Positions 29,595-37,744 of a stretch of DNA of 64,000 bases are shown one piece after another; position 1 is the first letter of the stretch; the number at the start of each line of letters is the position of its first letter. Made by a program: the position numbers and the translations under genes. Under the pieces are notes generated by a model, which saw only the letters and a program-made list of their open reading frames with translations, was not told the DNA's origin and did not search any database. The DNA is from Corynebacterium nuruki S6-4 (lineage in GTDB: Bacteria; Actinomycetota; Actinomycetes; Mycobacteriales; Mycobacteriaceae), in NCBI RefSeq assembly GCF_007970465.1, contig NZ_CP042429.1, positions 1,240,001 to 1,304,000 of the forward strand, in the 5' to 3' direction.

Positions 29595-30162
29595 GGGGCT
29601 GGAGCTCGGGGACGCCCTCGAACCAGCCGCAGGCCAGAGCGTCGGCGGAGCCTCCCCACGGCACGCCCTCACAGAACGGTCCGACCTCCCGGAACTTGCC
29701 CCGGGAGAACAGCAGCGGCGGCTTCTCGGTGAGGGTCACGTCGGTGACTTCGCCGATCACGATGAGGTGGTCGCCGCCGTCGTAGGTCCGCCAGGGGCGG
29801 CATTCGATCGTCGCGGCATTCCCGCACAGCACGGGGACGCCGTCGTCGGACCGCCACGCGGGCTCGTCCTTCATGGGTTTGCCCGCGAAGTTCAGGCAGA
29901 CGTCGAGCTGGTCGGCGGCCATGATGTTGATGGCGAAGGGTTCGCCCTCCAGGTACTGCGAGGCCCGGTTGCCCCGGATGAGGGTGACCTGGGCCAGCGG
30001 CGGGTCGAGGGAGACGGCGGTGAAGGCGTTGACGGTGGCACCGTGCGGGATGCCCTCCGGTGTCCGCACGGTCACCACGGTCACTCCGGTGGCGAAGGTG
30101 CCGAAGGCATTCCGGAGTTCCCGGGGATCCACAGTCGTCACCTCAGAGTTTTCCTCGGTCAT
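29590..30162 (-). CDS. flavin reductase partner of the aromatic monooxygenase
   Basis: 190 residues of the flavin-reductase-like, FMN-binding split-barrel family (HpaC/PheA2). Typical stretches are LRNAFGTFATGVTVVTV, NAFTAVSLDPPLAQVTL, and FAINIMAADQ. It supplies reduced flavin to the oxygenase 62 bases downstream. AAAGGAGG lies 11 bases before the ATG at 30162. Between them is an ATG-ATT-CCA-TGA mini-frame whose stop overlaps the true start, perhaps for coupled initiation. Confidence 0.88.
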   Translation of the reverse strand: MTEENSEVTTVDPRELRNAFGTFATGVTVVTVRTPEGIPHGATVNAFTAVSLDPPLAQVTLIRGNRASQYLEGEPFAINIMAADQLDVCLNFAGKPMKDEPAWRSDDGVPVLCGNAATIECRPWRTYDGGDHLIVIGEVTDVTLTEKPPLLFSRGKFREVGPFCEGVPWGGSADALACGWFEGVPELQPL

Positions 30163-30263
30163 GGAATCATCGACCTCCTTTCTGTCCGTTCGGTTCCTAC
30201 GGATTCATTGCAGTTGTGTCGTCGTCAATGATCGTCGTGATCGATTGACGTGACTTTTCCTAC

Positions 30264-30279
30264 TGTGATGCCCGTCACC
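30264..30279. promoter_or_regulatory. putative CRP/GlxR site upstream of the flavin-monooxygenase operon
   Basis: TGTGA-TGCCCG-TCACC matches TGTGA-N6-TCACA at all but the last conserved base, about 100 bases upstream of the reductase start. Confidence 0.55.
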
Positions 30280-30413
30280 GGGAACGTCAACGGGTATCTT
30301 TCTGACGAATTCACATAATTTCGGCCGCCGAAACCCGCCATCACATTCTGTGCAGGTCACAGCACTGTGGCGTGCTGCAGATTTCAATAGACGAAGTGCT
30401 TTCCCCAGTGCAA

Positions 30414-30433
30414 CCCTAGGTGTCCCCTAGGGG
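30414..30433. promoter_or_regulatory. CCCTAG boxes, putative LuxR-type operator
   Basis: CCCTAGG at 30414-30420 is followed by the palindrome CCCCTAGGGG at 30424-30433; the two boxes are 11 bases apart, as in the benA promoter (10 and 12). Confidence 0.55.
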
Positions 30434-30589
30434 GTATGAGGCCCGTCCCGGGACTGTTCCGGTACCGCCCGTGCCGATCCCCGGAACCGTGTCCGAGCTG
30501 CGCCGGAATAACCGTTTCCCCACTCCGGGATACGTCGGGACACCCGGTGCAGAAACAGCCTGGAATTCTGCCGCCATTTCCCGTCTCAA

Positions 30590-30618
30590 TAGACAGGAAT
30601 GTGCCGGCATCGTAATGT
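30590..30618 (+). promoter_or_regulatory. promoter of the FAD synthetase gene, probably leaderless
   Basis: TAGACA at 30590-30595 and TAATGT at 30613-30618 are spaced by exactly 17 bases. The ATG at 30627 lies 8 bases after the -10, so transcription should begin at or next to the start codon. Confidence 0.6.
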
Positions 30619-30626
30619 CGGCGGTC

Positions 30627-31458
30627 ATGGAGATCTGGAACGGAACAGACAGCGTCCCCGGGAATCTCACCGGAGCCTCGGTGACCGTCGGCGTCTTCGA
30701 CGGCGTCCACCGGGGCCACCAGCAGCTCATCGCCACCACGGTGCGCAGGGCCCGGGAGCACGGCGTGCCGGCGGTCATGGTCACCTTCGCACCCCACCCC
30801 GTCGCACTCTTCCGGCCCGGGGCGGCCCCCGCCATGCTCGGCACCCTCGACCAGCGGGCGGCGACCGCGGCCCGGTACGGCATCGACGCGATGCTCGTCA
30901 TCGACTTCGACCACGATGTCGCGGCGTGGAGCCCGGCGGACTACTTCCGGCGGATCCTCGTCGATCTCCTGCACGCCCGCGCGGTGACCATCGGCGAGAA
31001 CTTCTTCTTCGGCCACCGTGCCGCCGGCACCTGCCGGACCATGCAGGAGCTCGGCGACCGGCACGGGGTCGACGTCACCGTCCACGGCCTGCTCGGCGAC
31101 GAGCTGGACGGGATCCCCCACACCGTCTGCTCCACCTGGATCCGCGGCCGGATCGCCGCCGGCGACCTCCGCGCCGCGGAACGGGCGCTCGGCCACCCCT
31201 TCGAGATCCAGGGGGCGGTCCACGACGGCACCATCCTGTCGGTGCCGGCGCACCAGGCGCTGCCGCCGGCCGGTGACTATCCGGGGCTGCTCCGGTCGGC
31301 GGCGTCCGACCCGGCCGGGACGCACGCCCGTCCGGTGCAGGTCCGGATCACCCCGGCGGCGTCCGACGGCGACCGCCCCCGGCAGGTCGACGTCGTCCTC
31401 CCCGGGGGGCGACGACCTCTCCGGCCGCACCGTGGCCGTCAGCCTCAGTGGTCGGTGA
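30627..31458 (+). pseudogene. FAD synthetase (RibF-type, FMN adenylyltransferase) with frameshift near the 3' end
   Basis: Residues 1-~190 are the RibF nucleotidyltransferase domain: TVGVFDGVHRGHQQLI, VTFAPHP and GENFFFGHRAAG. It adenylates FMN to FAD. The second half is a shrunken riboflavin-kinase-like barrel without the usual GFPTAN motif, so only the FAD-forming activity is expected. At the run of six G (31404-31409) the frame leaves the family pattern; removing one G gives [20 protein letters not shown] and a stop at 31456-31458, the normal type of RibF ending. Unrepaired, the frame runs antisense through most of pcaJ to 31991. Sequencing error or a real mutation cannot be told apart. 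It diverges from the FAD-using monooxygenase operon, which suggests a cofactor-supply role. Confidence 0.7.
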
Positions 31459-32092
31459 GCCGGACCTCGAACGGCGCGCCGGTCAGCTCCCGCAGGTCGT
31501 CGACGGAGACACCCTCGGCGCACTCCACCAGGGTCAGACCCTTCTCCTTGTCGACCTCGAACACACCGTGGGAGGACACGATGAGGTCCACGCACTTCGC
31601 GCCGGTGAGCGGCAGCGAGCACTCCGCGACGATCTTCGGGGCGCCCTTCTTGGTGAGGTGGTCGGTCATGACGACGATGCGGCGCGCGCCGTGGACCAGG
31701 TCCATCGCCCCGCCCATCCCGCGGACCATCTTGCCGGGCACCATCCAGTTGGCGAGGTCACCGTACTGCGAGATCTCCATCGCGCCAAGCACGGCGACGT
31801 CGATGGACTTCGACCGGATCATGCCGAAGGACTCCGACGAGCTGAAGAAGCTCGCGCCCGGGCCGACGGTGATCGTCTCCTTGCCGGCGTTGATGAGTTC
31901 CGGGTCGACCTCGTCCTCGGTCGGGTACGGGCCGACCCCCAGGACGCCGTTCTCCGAGTGCAGCACCACGTCGACGCCCTCCGGCACGTAGCCGGGAACG
32001 AGGGTCGGCATACCGATGCCGAGGTTCACGTACTGGCCGGAGGACAGCTCGGCGGCGACGCGGGCCGCCATCTGGTTACGGTTCCATGTCAT
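31445..32092 (-). CDS. pcaJ: 3-oxoadipate CoA-transferase subunit B
   Basis: 215 residues, normal for the beta subunit. Family marks are [18 protein letters not shown], the catalytic Glu in [12 protein letters not shown], and [20 protein letters not shown]. With PcaI it activates 3-oxoadipate with CoA from succinyl-CoA. It overlaps pcaI by 4 bases. Its end overlaps the repaired 3' end of the convergent FAD synthetase gene by 14 bases. Confidence 0.95.
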   Translation of the reverse strand: MTWNRNQMAARVAAELSSGQYVNLGIGMPTLVPGYVPEGVDVVLHSENGVLGVGPYPTEDEVDPELINAGKETITVGPGASFFSSSESFGMIRSKSIDVAVLGAMEISQYGDLANWMVPGKMVRGMGGAMDLVHGARRIVVMTDHLTKKGAPKIVAECSLPLTGAKCVDLIVSSHGVFEVDKEKGLTLVECAEGVSVDDLRELTGAPFEVRLTDH

Positions 32093-32865
32093 GACCGGGT
32101 CTCCTCCGTGGTCGTTGCGGTGACGGTCCGGGTGGTCCGGTTCTCGATGCCGGTCTCCTGCGGTCCGACGACGACCACCCGGTCGACGTAGATGCCGGGG
32201 AGGTGGACGTGTTCGGGGTCGAGTTCGTCGACGAGGTACTCGACCTGGGCGATGGAGACCTCGGCGCACTGCGCGGCCTCCGGGTTGAAGTTGCGGGCGG
32301 TCTCCCGGAAGTACAGGTTGCCCTGCCGGTCGGCGATGTGGGCGTGGACGAGGCCGAAGTCTGACCGCAGGGCGGTCTCGAGGATGTACTCGTCGCCGTC
32401 GAAGGTCCTGCTCTCTTTCGCCGGCGACATCTCCAGCGGCTGCCCGTCGGCGCCGTAGCGCACCGGCAGGCCACCGGTCTGGAGCTCAGTCCCGACCCCG
32501 GCGCGGGTGTAGAAGGCGGGGATTCCGGCGCCGCCGGCCCGCATCCGTTCCGCGAGTGTCCCCTGCGGGGTGAACTCGACCGAGATCTCGCCGGCCAGGT
32601 ACTGGGCGGCGTAGATCCGGTTGGACCCGATGTAGGACCCGATGGTCCGGGAGATCAGGTGGTCCTCCAGGAGCGTGCCGAGGCCGAAGCCGTCGGTCCC
32701 GCAGTTGTTGGAGATCACCGTGAGATCCTTCGGGGCCTGCCGGCGCACCGCCTCGATGAGGACCGAGGGGATGCCGACGAGCCCGAAGCCACCGACGGAC
32801 AGGGATGCCCCGTCCGCGATGTCCGACACCGCGTCATCTGCTGTTCCGATCGTTTTGTCAAGCAT
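32089..32865 (-). CDS. pcaI: 3-oxoadipate CoA-transferase subunit A
   Basis: 258 residues from the ATG at 32865 ([13 protein letters not shown]). Marks are [30 protein letters not shown] and the [10 protein letters not shown] segment of the alpha subunit. An in-frame extension to 32910 would run into the operator and is rejected. Divergent from pcaR with an 86-base gap that carries an IclR-type palindrome. Confidence 0.95.
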   Translation of the reverse strand: MLDKTIGTADDAVSDIADGASLSVGGFGLVGIPSVLIEAVRRQAPKDLTVISNNCGTDGFGLGTLLEDHLISRTIGSYIGSNRIYAAQYLAGEISVEFTPQGTLAERMRAGGAGIPAFYTRAGVGTELQTGGLPVRYGADGQPLEMSPAKESRTFDGDEYILETALRSDFGLVHAHIADRQGNLYFRETARNFNPEAAQCAEVSIAQVEYLVDELDPEHVHLPGIYVDRVVVVGPQETGIENRTTRTVTATTTEETRS

Positions 32866-32901
32866 GGTGCGGACTGTACACTGAAGTTCACGAAACGCAC
32901 A

Positions 32902-32922
32902 GTTGTTCATTCAGCGAACAAC
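32902..32922. promoter_or_regulatory. IclR-type palindromic operator between pcaI and pcaR
   Basis: Arms GTTGTTC and GAACAAC, 7 bp each and perfect, flank 7 bases. It is centred in the 86-base divergent gap and could control both pcaIJ and pcaR. Confidence 0.6.
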
Positions 32923-32951
32923 GGTGGCGGAGACACAGTGAGGATCGAGCC

Positions 32952-33728
32952 ATGGCCCAACCGTCAGAAACCGGAGCCGTCCAGTCCTTCATCAGGGGCC
33001 TGGACGTCCTCCGCACCTTCTCGCCGGAACGACAACGCCAGACCCTGGCGGAGGTCGCCACCGCGTCCGGCCTCGCCCGGGCCACCGCCCGCCGGTTCCT
33101 CCACACCCTCGTCTCCATCGGCTACGCCGGCACCGACGGCCGCGAATTCTGGCTCACCCCGCGCGTCCTGGAACTCGGCTTCAGCTACCTGTCGTCCCAG
33201 CCGCTGACCTCGCTGGCCCAGCCCCGGCTCGAGGAACTGTCCCGGTCGGTCCACGAATCGAGCTCCATGTCGGTGCTCGACGGCCCCGACATCGTCTACG
33301 TCTGCCGCGTCCCGGTCCGGCGCATCATGCACGTCGACATCACCCTCGGCACCCGGTTCCCCGCCTACGCCACCTCCATGGGCCGCGTCCTGCTCGCCAG
33401 CCTCTCCCCCGCCGAACTCGCCGACTACTTCGAGCGCACCGACCTCCGCAAGATCGCCCCGGAGGGCACCGCCAGCGAGACCGAGATCCGCAGCCGGCTG
33501 GACAAGGTCCGGGAACAGGGCTGGTGCATCGTCGACCAGGAACTCGAACCCGGACTGCGGTCGGTGGCCGCACCGGTCCGCAAGGTCGACGGGACGGTCG
33601 TCGCCGCGATCAACATCTCGACCCAGACCGCGGTCCACGACACGGCCGAACTCCACAGCCAGTTCCTCCCCGCGGTCATCCGGACCGCCGACCAGATCTC
33701 CACCGACCTGGCACTCACCCTGCCCTGA
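32952..33728 (+). CDS. pcaR: IclR-family regulator of the beta-ketoadipate pathway
   Basis: 258 residues from the ATG at 32952 with a weak upstream AGGA. Helix-turn-helix TLAEVATASGLARATARRFLHTL is followed by the effector domain (YVCRVPVRRIMHVDITLGTRFPAYATSMGRVLLA). Placement between pcaIJ and pcaF matches PcaR in C. glutamicum. It is strongly similar to the IclR protein at 22806-23594. Confidence 0.92.
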   Translation: MAQPSETGAVQSFIRGLDVLRTFSPERQRQTLAEVATASGLARATARRFLHTLVSIGYAGTDGREFWLTPRVLELGFSYLSSQPLTSLAQPRLEELSRSVHESSSMSVLDGPDIVYVCRVPVRRIMHVDITLGTRFPAYATSMGRVLLASLSPAELADYFERTDLRKIAPEGTASETEIRSRLDKVREQGWCIVDQELEPGLRSVAAPVRKVDGTVVAAINISTQTAVHDTAELHSQFLPAVIRTADQISTDLALTLP

Positions 33729-33767
33729 CGCCCTGACGCACCCGTAACCCACCCGAGAGGACCCACC

Positions 33768-35018
33768 ATGACCACCTCAGCAGCCCTGCCCGCCGCCGCG
33801 GACACCGACATCGTCCTGTGCACCCCGCGCCGCACCCCGGTCGGTGCCTACGGCGGAGCCTTCGCCGGCGTCCCGGTGCAGGACCTCGCCAGCACCGTCG
33901 TCGCCGCCGTCGTCGCCGACGCCGGCCTGACCGCCGACGACGTCGACGACCTCATCCTCGGCCAGGCCTCCCCGGCCGGCGCCGCGCCCGCCCTCGGCCG
34001 CGTCGTCGCCCTGGACTGCGGCCTCGGCGACTCCGTCCCCGGCATGCAGCTCGACCGCCGGTGCGGCTCCGGCCTGCAGGCCATCGCCACCGCCGCCGCA
34101 CACGTCGGCAGCGGTGCCGCCGACCTCATCATCGCCGGTGGCGCCGAGTCGATGAGCACCACCGAGTACACCGTCGACGGCGCGGTGCGCTGGGGTGTCA
34201 AGGGCGGCGACCTGGTCCTCCACGACCGGCTCGCCCAGGGCCGCGAGACCGCCGGCGGGAAGAACCACCCGATCCCCGGCGGCATGATCGAGACCGCCGA
34301 GAACCTGCGCCGCGAGTACGGGCTCACCCGCGAGGCGCAGGACGCCCTCGCCGCGACGTCCCAGCAGCGCGCCGTCGCCGCCCAGGAGCGCGGTGACTTC
34401 GACGCCGAGATCGTCCCGGTGACCGTCCCCGGCCGTCGGCGCAAGGATCCGGCGGTCACCGTGACCGCCGACGAGCACCCGCGCCCGGGCACCACCGCGG
34501 AGAAGCTCGCGGGACTGCGCACCGTCATGGGCCGCACCGACGACGCGGCCACGGTCACCGCCGGCAACGCCTCGGGCCAGAACGACGGTGCCGCCGCCGT
34601 CATCGTCACCACCCGGAAGAAGGCCGCCGAACTCGGCCTGGAGCCGGCGGCCCGGCTGCGCGGCTGGGCGGTGGCCGGCGTGCCGCCGGAGACGATGGGC
34701 ACCGGTCCGGTGCCCGCCACCGCGAAGGTGCTCGACCGGCTCGGTCTCACCCTCGACGACCTCGACCTCATCGAACTCAACGAGGCCTTCGCCGCCCAGG
34801 TCCTCGCCGTCCTCACCGAGTGGGGTGTCGACCCCGCCGACCCGCGGCTCAACCAGTGGGGTTCCGGCATCTCGCTCGGCCACCCGGTGGGTGCCACCGG
34901 TGCCCGCATGGTCGTCACCCTCTGCCACGCCATGGCTCGCGCCGAGGCGTCCCTCGGCCTGGCCACCATGTGCATCGGCGGCGGCCAGGGCCTGGCCGCC
35001 GTCATCGACCGCCCCTGA
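33768..35018 (+). CDS. pcaF: beta-ketoadipyl-CoA thiolase
   Basis: 416 residues. Cleaves 3-oxoadipyl-CoA to succinyl-CoA and acetyl-CoA. The nucleophilic Cys is in LDRRCGSGLQA, followed by NEAFA, GHPVGATG with the catalytic His, and the second Cys in MCIGGGQG. It starts 39 bases after pcaR, with GAGAGGA before the ATG, and is followed by pcaD after 13 bases. Confidence 0.96.
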   Translation: MTTSAALPAAADTDIVLCTPRRTPVGAYGGAFAGVPVQDLASTVVAAVVADAGLTADDVDDLILGQASPAGAAPALGRVVALDCGLGDSVPGMQLDRRCGSGLQAIATAAAHVGSGAADLIIAGGAESMSTTEYTVDGAVRWGVKGGDLVLHDRLAQGRETAGGKNHPIPGGMIETAENLRREYGLTREAQDALAATSQQRAVAAQERGDFDAEIVPVTVPGRRRKDPAVTVTADEHPRPGTTAEKLAGLRTVMGRTDDAATVTAGNASGQNDGAAAVIVTTRKKAAELGLEPAARLRGWAVAGVPPETMGTGPVPATAKVLDRLGLTLDDLDLIELNEAFAAQVLAVLTEWGVDPADPRLNQWGSGISLGHPVGATGARMVVTLCHAMARAEASLGLATMCIGGGQGLAAVIDRP

Positions 35019-35031
35019 AAGGAGCCCCACC

Positions 35032-35820
35032 ATGACTGTCCTCCACCACGTTTCCGTCGGCCCGCGTGACGGCCGGGCCGATGCCCCGGTCATCGTCCTC
35101 ACCGGGTCCATCGGCTCGACCACCGACATGTGGCTGCCCCAGCTGGACGCCCTGTCCCGCTCGGCACGGGTGATCGCCGTCGACCACCGCGGTCACGGCG
35201 GGTCCCCGCTGCCGGCGGGGTCCGCCACTGTCGCGGACCTCGCCCAGGATCTCCTCGACACCGTCGACGCGCTCGGCGTGGACACCTTCCACCTGGCGGG
35301 TCTGTCGCTGGGTGGCGCGGTCGCCCAGTACCTCGCCGCCGGGGCGGACACCCGGGACCGCGTCCTCACCCTGACCCTGCTGTGCACCGCCCCGAAGTTC
35401 GGGGAGCCGGCCGGCTGGACCGACCGGGCCGCCCTCGTGCGTGACCGCGGCACGGACGCCGTCGCCGACGGCACCGTGGAGAAGTGGTTCTCCGCCGGCT
35501 GGCGGGAGGAGCACCCGGCCAGTGCCGGCTTCTTCGCCGCCATGGTCCGGGGCATCTCCGACGAGGGCTACGCGGTGTGCTGCGAAGCGCTCGCACAGTG
35601 GGACTTCGCCGGTTCGCTCGGACAGATCCAGGCCCCGACCCTCACCATCGCGGGCTCGACCGACCCCTCCACTCCCCCGGATGTCCTGCAGTCGATCGCG
35701 GACGCCGTGCCGGGCGCCCGGGCCGTCGTGCTCGACCCGGGCGCCCATGTGCCGACCATCGAGCGGCCGGACGAGGTGACCCGCCTGCTGGCGGACCAGG
35801 TGGGTATCACCGTCGGTTGA
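35032..35820 (+). CDS. pcaD: 3-oxoadipate enol-lactonase
   Basis: 262 residues, alpha/beta hydrolase. Nucleophile elbow GLSLGGAVAQYLA, LLCTAPKFGEPAGW, and catalytic His in PGAHVPTIERP. It joins the catechol and protocatechuate branches by making 3-oxoadipate. It follows pcaF with AAAGGAG 8 bases before the ATG, and ends 15 bases before a clear terminator. A paralogue is at 9320-10132. Confidence 0.94.
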   Translation: MTVLHHVSVGPRDGRADAPVIVLTGSIGSTTDMWLPQLDALSRSARVIAVDHRGHGGSPLPAGSATVADLAQDLLDTVDALGVDTFHLAGLSLGGAVAQYLAAGADTRDRVLTLTLLCTAPKFGEPAGWTDRAALVRDRGTDAVADGTVEKWFSAGWREEHPASAGFFAAMVRGISDEGYAVCCEALAQWDFAGSLGQIQAPTLTIAGSTDPSTPPDVLQSIADAVPGARAVVLDPGAHVPTIERPDEVTRLLADQVGITVG

Positions 35821-35834
35821 GGGTCTTCCCGGGG

Positions 35835-35863
35835 CCTGCGGAACGAATCCGCAGGTCTGTTTT
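35835..35863 (+). terminator. rho-independent terminator after pcaD
   Basis: Perfect 8-bp stem CCTGCGGA/TCCGCAGG, loop ACGAA, followed by TCTGTTTT. Confidence 0.85.
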
Positions 35864-36120
35864 CGTGTCTCCGGCCGGCTCGTGAACCCGACCACAGGAG
35901 ACGACCGGCCGGCAGATCCCCGCCGAGGCCGATTCTCGGATTGGGCCCCAGCCTGAGTCTCAGCCCGACCCTCCGATCATCAGCGCGATCATCTGCCCGC
36001 GCCCGGTCGGTTCCTGATGGTGCCTGTTTCACGAACCCAGGTGCGGTTTGAGGACAAGAAAAACAACCTGTCGGTTCGTTCCGCGGCCATCGGAGGCAGG
36101 CGCGCCCACGGGAGGGACGG
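35864..36120. other. gap between pcaD and pcaK
   Basis: The rest of a 300-base gap between convergent genes. It carries no gene that I can support; its one notable feature is the 58-bp dispersed repeat at 36028-36085. Confidence 0.7.
36028..36085. repeat. 58-bp dispersed repeat, copy A
   Basis: Same length as and about 83% identical by eye to 49516-49573. The ends (TTCACGAACC ... CTGTCGGTTCGTTCCGCG) are conserved and the middle varies. The ends pair as ACGAACC..AGGT with ACCTGTCGGTTCGT, making a long stem-loop 35 bases past the pcaK stop. Confidence 0.75.
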
Positions 36121-37473
36121 CTAGGCGGCGTCCCGCTGGTGCGGGGCCAACGTCCGGCTGAAGGCGAAGATCACCGCGCCGATCGCGCCGACCGCCGCGA
36201 AGGCGAAGAAGCCCCAGGGGTAGGCCAGTCCGGCCGAGGCGAGCATGCCGCCCATGATCGGGCCGAAGATCGCGCCGAGGCGTCCGACGCCGGCGGAGAA
36301 GCCCATGGCGGTCGCACGGACCGACGACGGGTGGTTCTCCCCGGTGAAGGCGTAGACGAGCACCTGGGAGCTGAAGACGAAGACGCCGGTGAGGAAGATG
36401 GCGGCGTAGATCGCCAGCAGCGGCATCCGGATCGCGAGCAGCGCGAGGAAGACCGCGGAGGCCGCGAACCACAGCAGGGAGGTCCGGCGCGGCGACCACC
36501 GGTCGGAGAGCTGCCCGGCGATGACGAGGCCGACGACCGCGCCGATGTTGGCGACGAGCAGGAAGCTCAGCGAGCTGCCCAGGTCGTAGTCCGCCTGCCG
36601 CATGATCTCCGGCAGCCAGGTGTTCAGCCCGTAGACGAGCAGCAGGCCCATGAAGGACGTCCCCCAGATCGCCAGGGTGTTCCGGCGGTAGGTGGGGCCG
36701 AGCAGGGTCCGGACCGGGTTGGCGACCTCGGCGGCGGCCCCGGCAGCGTCCTCGACCGGCTCCGTCAGCGACAGCCCGTAGGACGCCGCGACGTCGGCGG
36801 CCTCGTCGGGCCGCCCGGCGGCCCGCAGGTACTGCGGGGATTCCGGCAGGAACAGCCAGAGCACCGCACCGAGCACCAGACCCGGGACCGCGCCGGCGAC
36901 GAACATCCAGTGCCAGCCGGCGGCGTCGATGAGGAACATGGCCAGCAGTGCGGTGAGCACGGCGCCGACGTGGTAGCCAGTCATCACCGTGGTCGAGGCG
37001 GACCCGGCCTTGCCGGCCGGCCGGAACTCGGTGACCAGCGAGATGGCGGTCGGCAGGGCGCCACCCAGGGCGACACCGCCGAGGAAGCGGAGCAGGGCAA
37101 ACACCGGCACGCTCACCGGGAGGCCGAGGCCGAGGGTGAACACCGAGAAGCCGAGCACCGAGAAGACCAGCACGCGGCGGCGGCCCAGACGGTCGGTCAT
37201 CGCGCCGATCGCCACGGCGCCGATCGTCATCCCGACCAGGCCGATGGTCGAGATCATGGTGGCCTGCCCACCGGTCAACGACCAGCTGTCGTCATCGAGC
37301 ATCGACGGGATCGAGGCGCCGAGGACGACCAGGTCGAAACCGTCCAGCAGCACGGCGATCCAGCACAGGACGACGACGCGCAGTGTGCTGTGGCGCCGGC
37401 CGCCGGGGCGCGCTCCTCCCGGCTGTGCGGTGGCGGGTTCCCGCCCTCCGGACCATTCGACGGTCTGGGTCAT
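36121..37473 (-). CDS. pcaK: MFS aromatic acid:H+ symporter (AAHS family), PcaK-like
   Basis: 450 residues, about 12 transmembrane helices. The AAHS marks DGFDLVVLG in helix 1 and GAMTDRLGRRRVL in loop 2-3 are present, with LFLPESPQYL after helix 6. It probably imports 4-hydroxybenzoate and/or protocatechuate, since pobA-pcaCBGH precede it; BenK is a relative and benzoate is possible. It has its own control region (37474-37744) with an IclR-type site and a GlxR-like site. Confidence 0.88.
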   Translation of the reverse strand: MTQTVEWSGGREPATAQPGGARPGGRRHSTLRVVVLCWIAVLLDGFDLVVLGASIPSMLDDDSWSLTGGQATMISTIGLVGMTIGAVAIGAMTDRLGRRRVLVFSVLGFSVFTLGLGLPVSVPVFALLRFLGGVALGGALPTAISLVTEFRPAGKAGSASTTVMTGYHVGAVLTALLAMFLIDAAGWHWMFVAGAVPGLVLGAVLWLFLPESPQYLRAAGRPDEAADVAASYGLSLTEPVEDAAGAAAEVANPVRTLLGPTYRRNTLAIWGTSFMGLLLVYGLNTWLPEIMRQADYDLGSSLSFLLVANIGAVVGLVIAGQLSDRWSPRRTSLLWFAASAVFLALLAIRMPLLAIYAAIFLTGVFVFSSQVLVYAFTGENHPSSVRATAMGFSAGVGRLGAIFGPIMGGMLASAGLAYPWGFFAFAAVGAIGAVIFAFSRTLAPHQRDAA

Positions 37474-37563
37474 GGTTCTGCCCCTTCCTTCTCTCGCGGC
37501 GTCCCTGGTGATGTGTCACAGGACGACGGCGGACTGTGATGTGCAACTCGAAGCTTATGGGCG

Positions 37564-37599
37564 CGTTCGCATACTGAATAACCGTTCGCAATACGAACG
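37564..37599. promoter_or_regulatory. IclR-type operator upstream of pcaK
   Basis: Perfect palindrome CGTTCG-CAATA-CGAACG at 37583-37599, with an additional half-site CGTTCGCATAC at 37564-37574. Palindrome plus a third repeat is the arrangement I recall for PcaU-type operators. It lies 110-125 bases before the pcaK start. Confidence 0.6.
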
Positions 37600-37636
37600 T
37601 TCCCTGGGTGAACAGCGCGGTCTACCAGTGCTTTTG

Positions 37637-37652
37637 TGTGACAGACCTCACC
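37637..37652. promoter_or_regulatory. putative CRP/GlxR site upstream of pcaK
   Basis: TGTGA-CAGACC-TCACC fits TGTGA-N6-TCACA with one mismatch in the conserved bases, 165 bases before the start. Confidence 0.5.
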
Positions 37653-37744
37653 GCTGACCGGCGACAGGGGTACGGGACAGGGGTAACGGAAAACCCCGCC
37701 GCCAGGGTCGACGGTGGGGGTCGGTTCCGGGGGGCTCAGGCAGC

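Larger units (their letters stand above)
30163..30626. promoter_or_regulatory. control region between the flavin-monooxygenase operon and the FAD synthetase gene
   Basis: 464 bases without a gene between divergent units. The part near 30180-30400 is AT-richer. It holds a very good GlxR-like site (30264-30279), CCCTAG boxes including a perfect palindrome (30414-30433), and a complete -35/-10 pair for the plus-strand gene (30590-30618). Confidence 0.7.

Noticed and set aside
31459..31991. Plus-strand extension of the FAD synthetase frame through pcaJ
   Set aside because: The added sequence is antisense to pcaJ and has no RibF-like features. A one-base shift in the G6 run explains it better.
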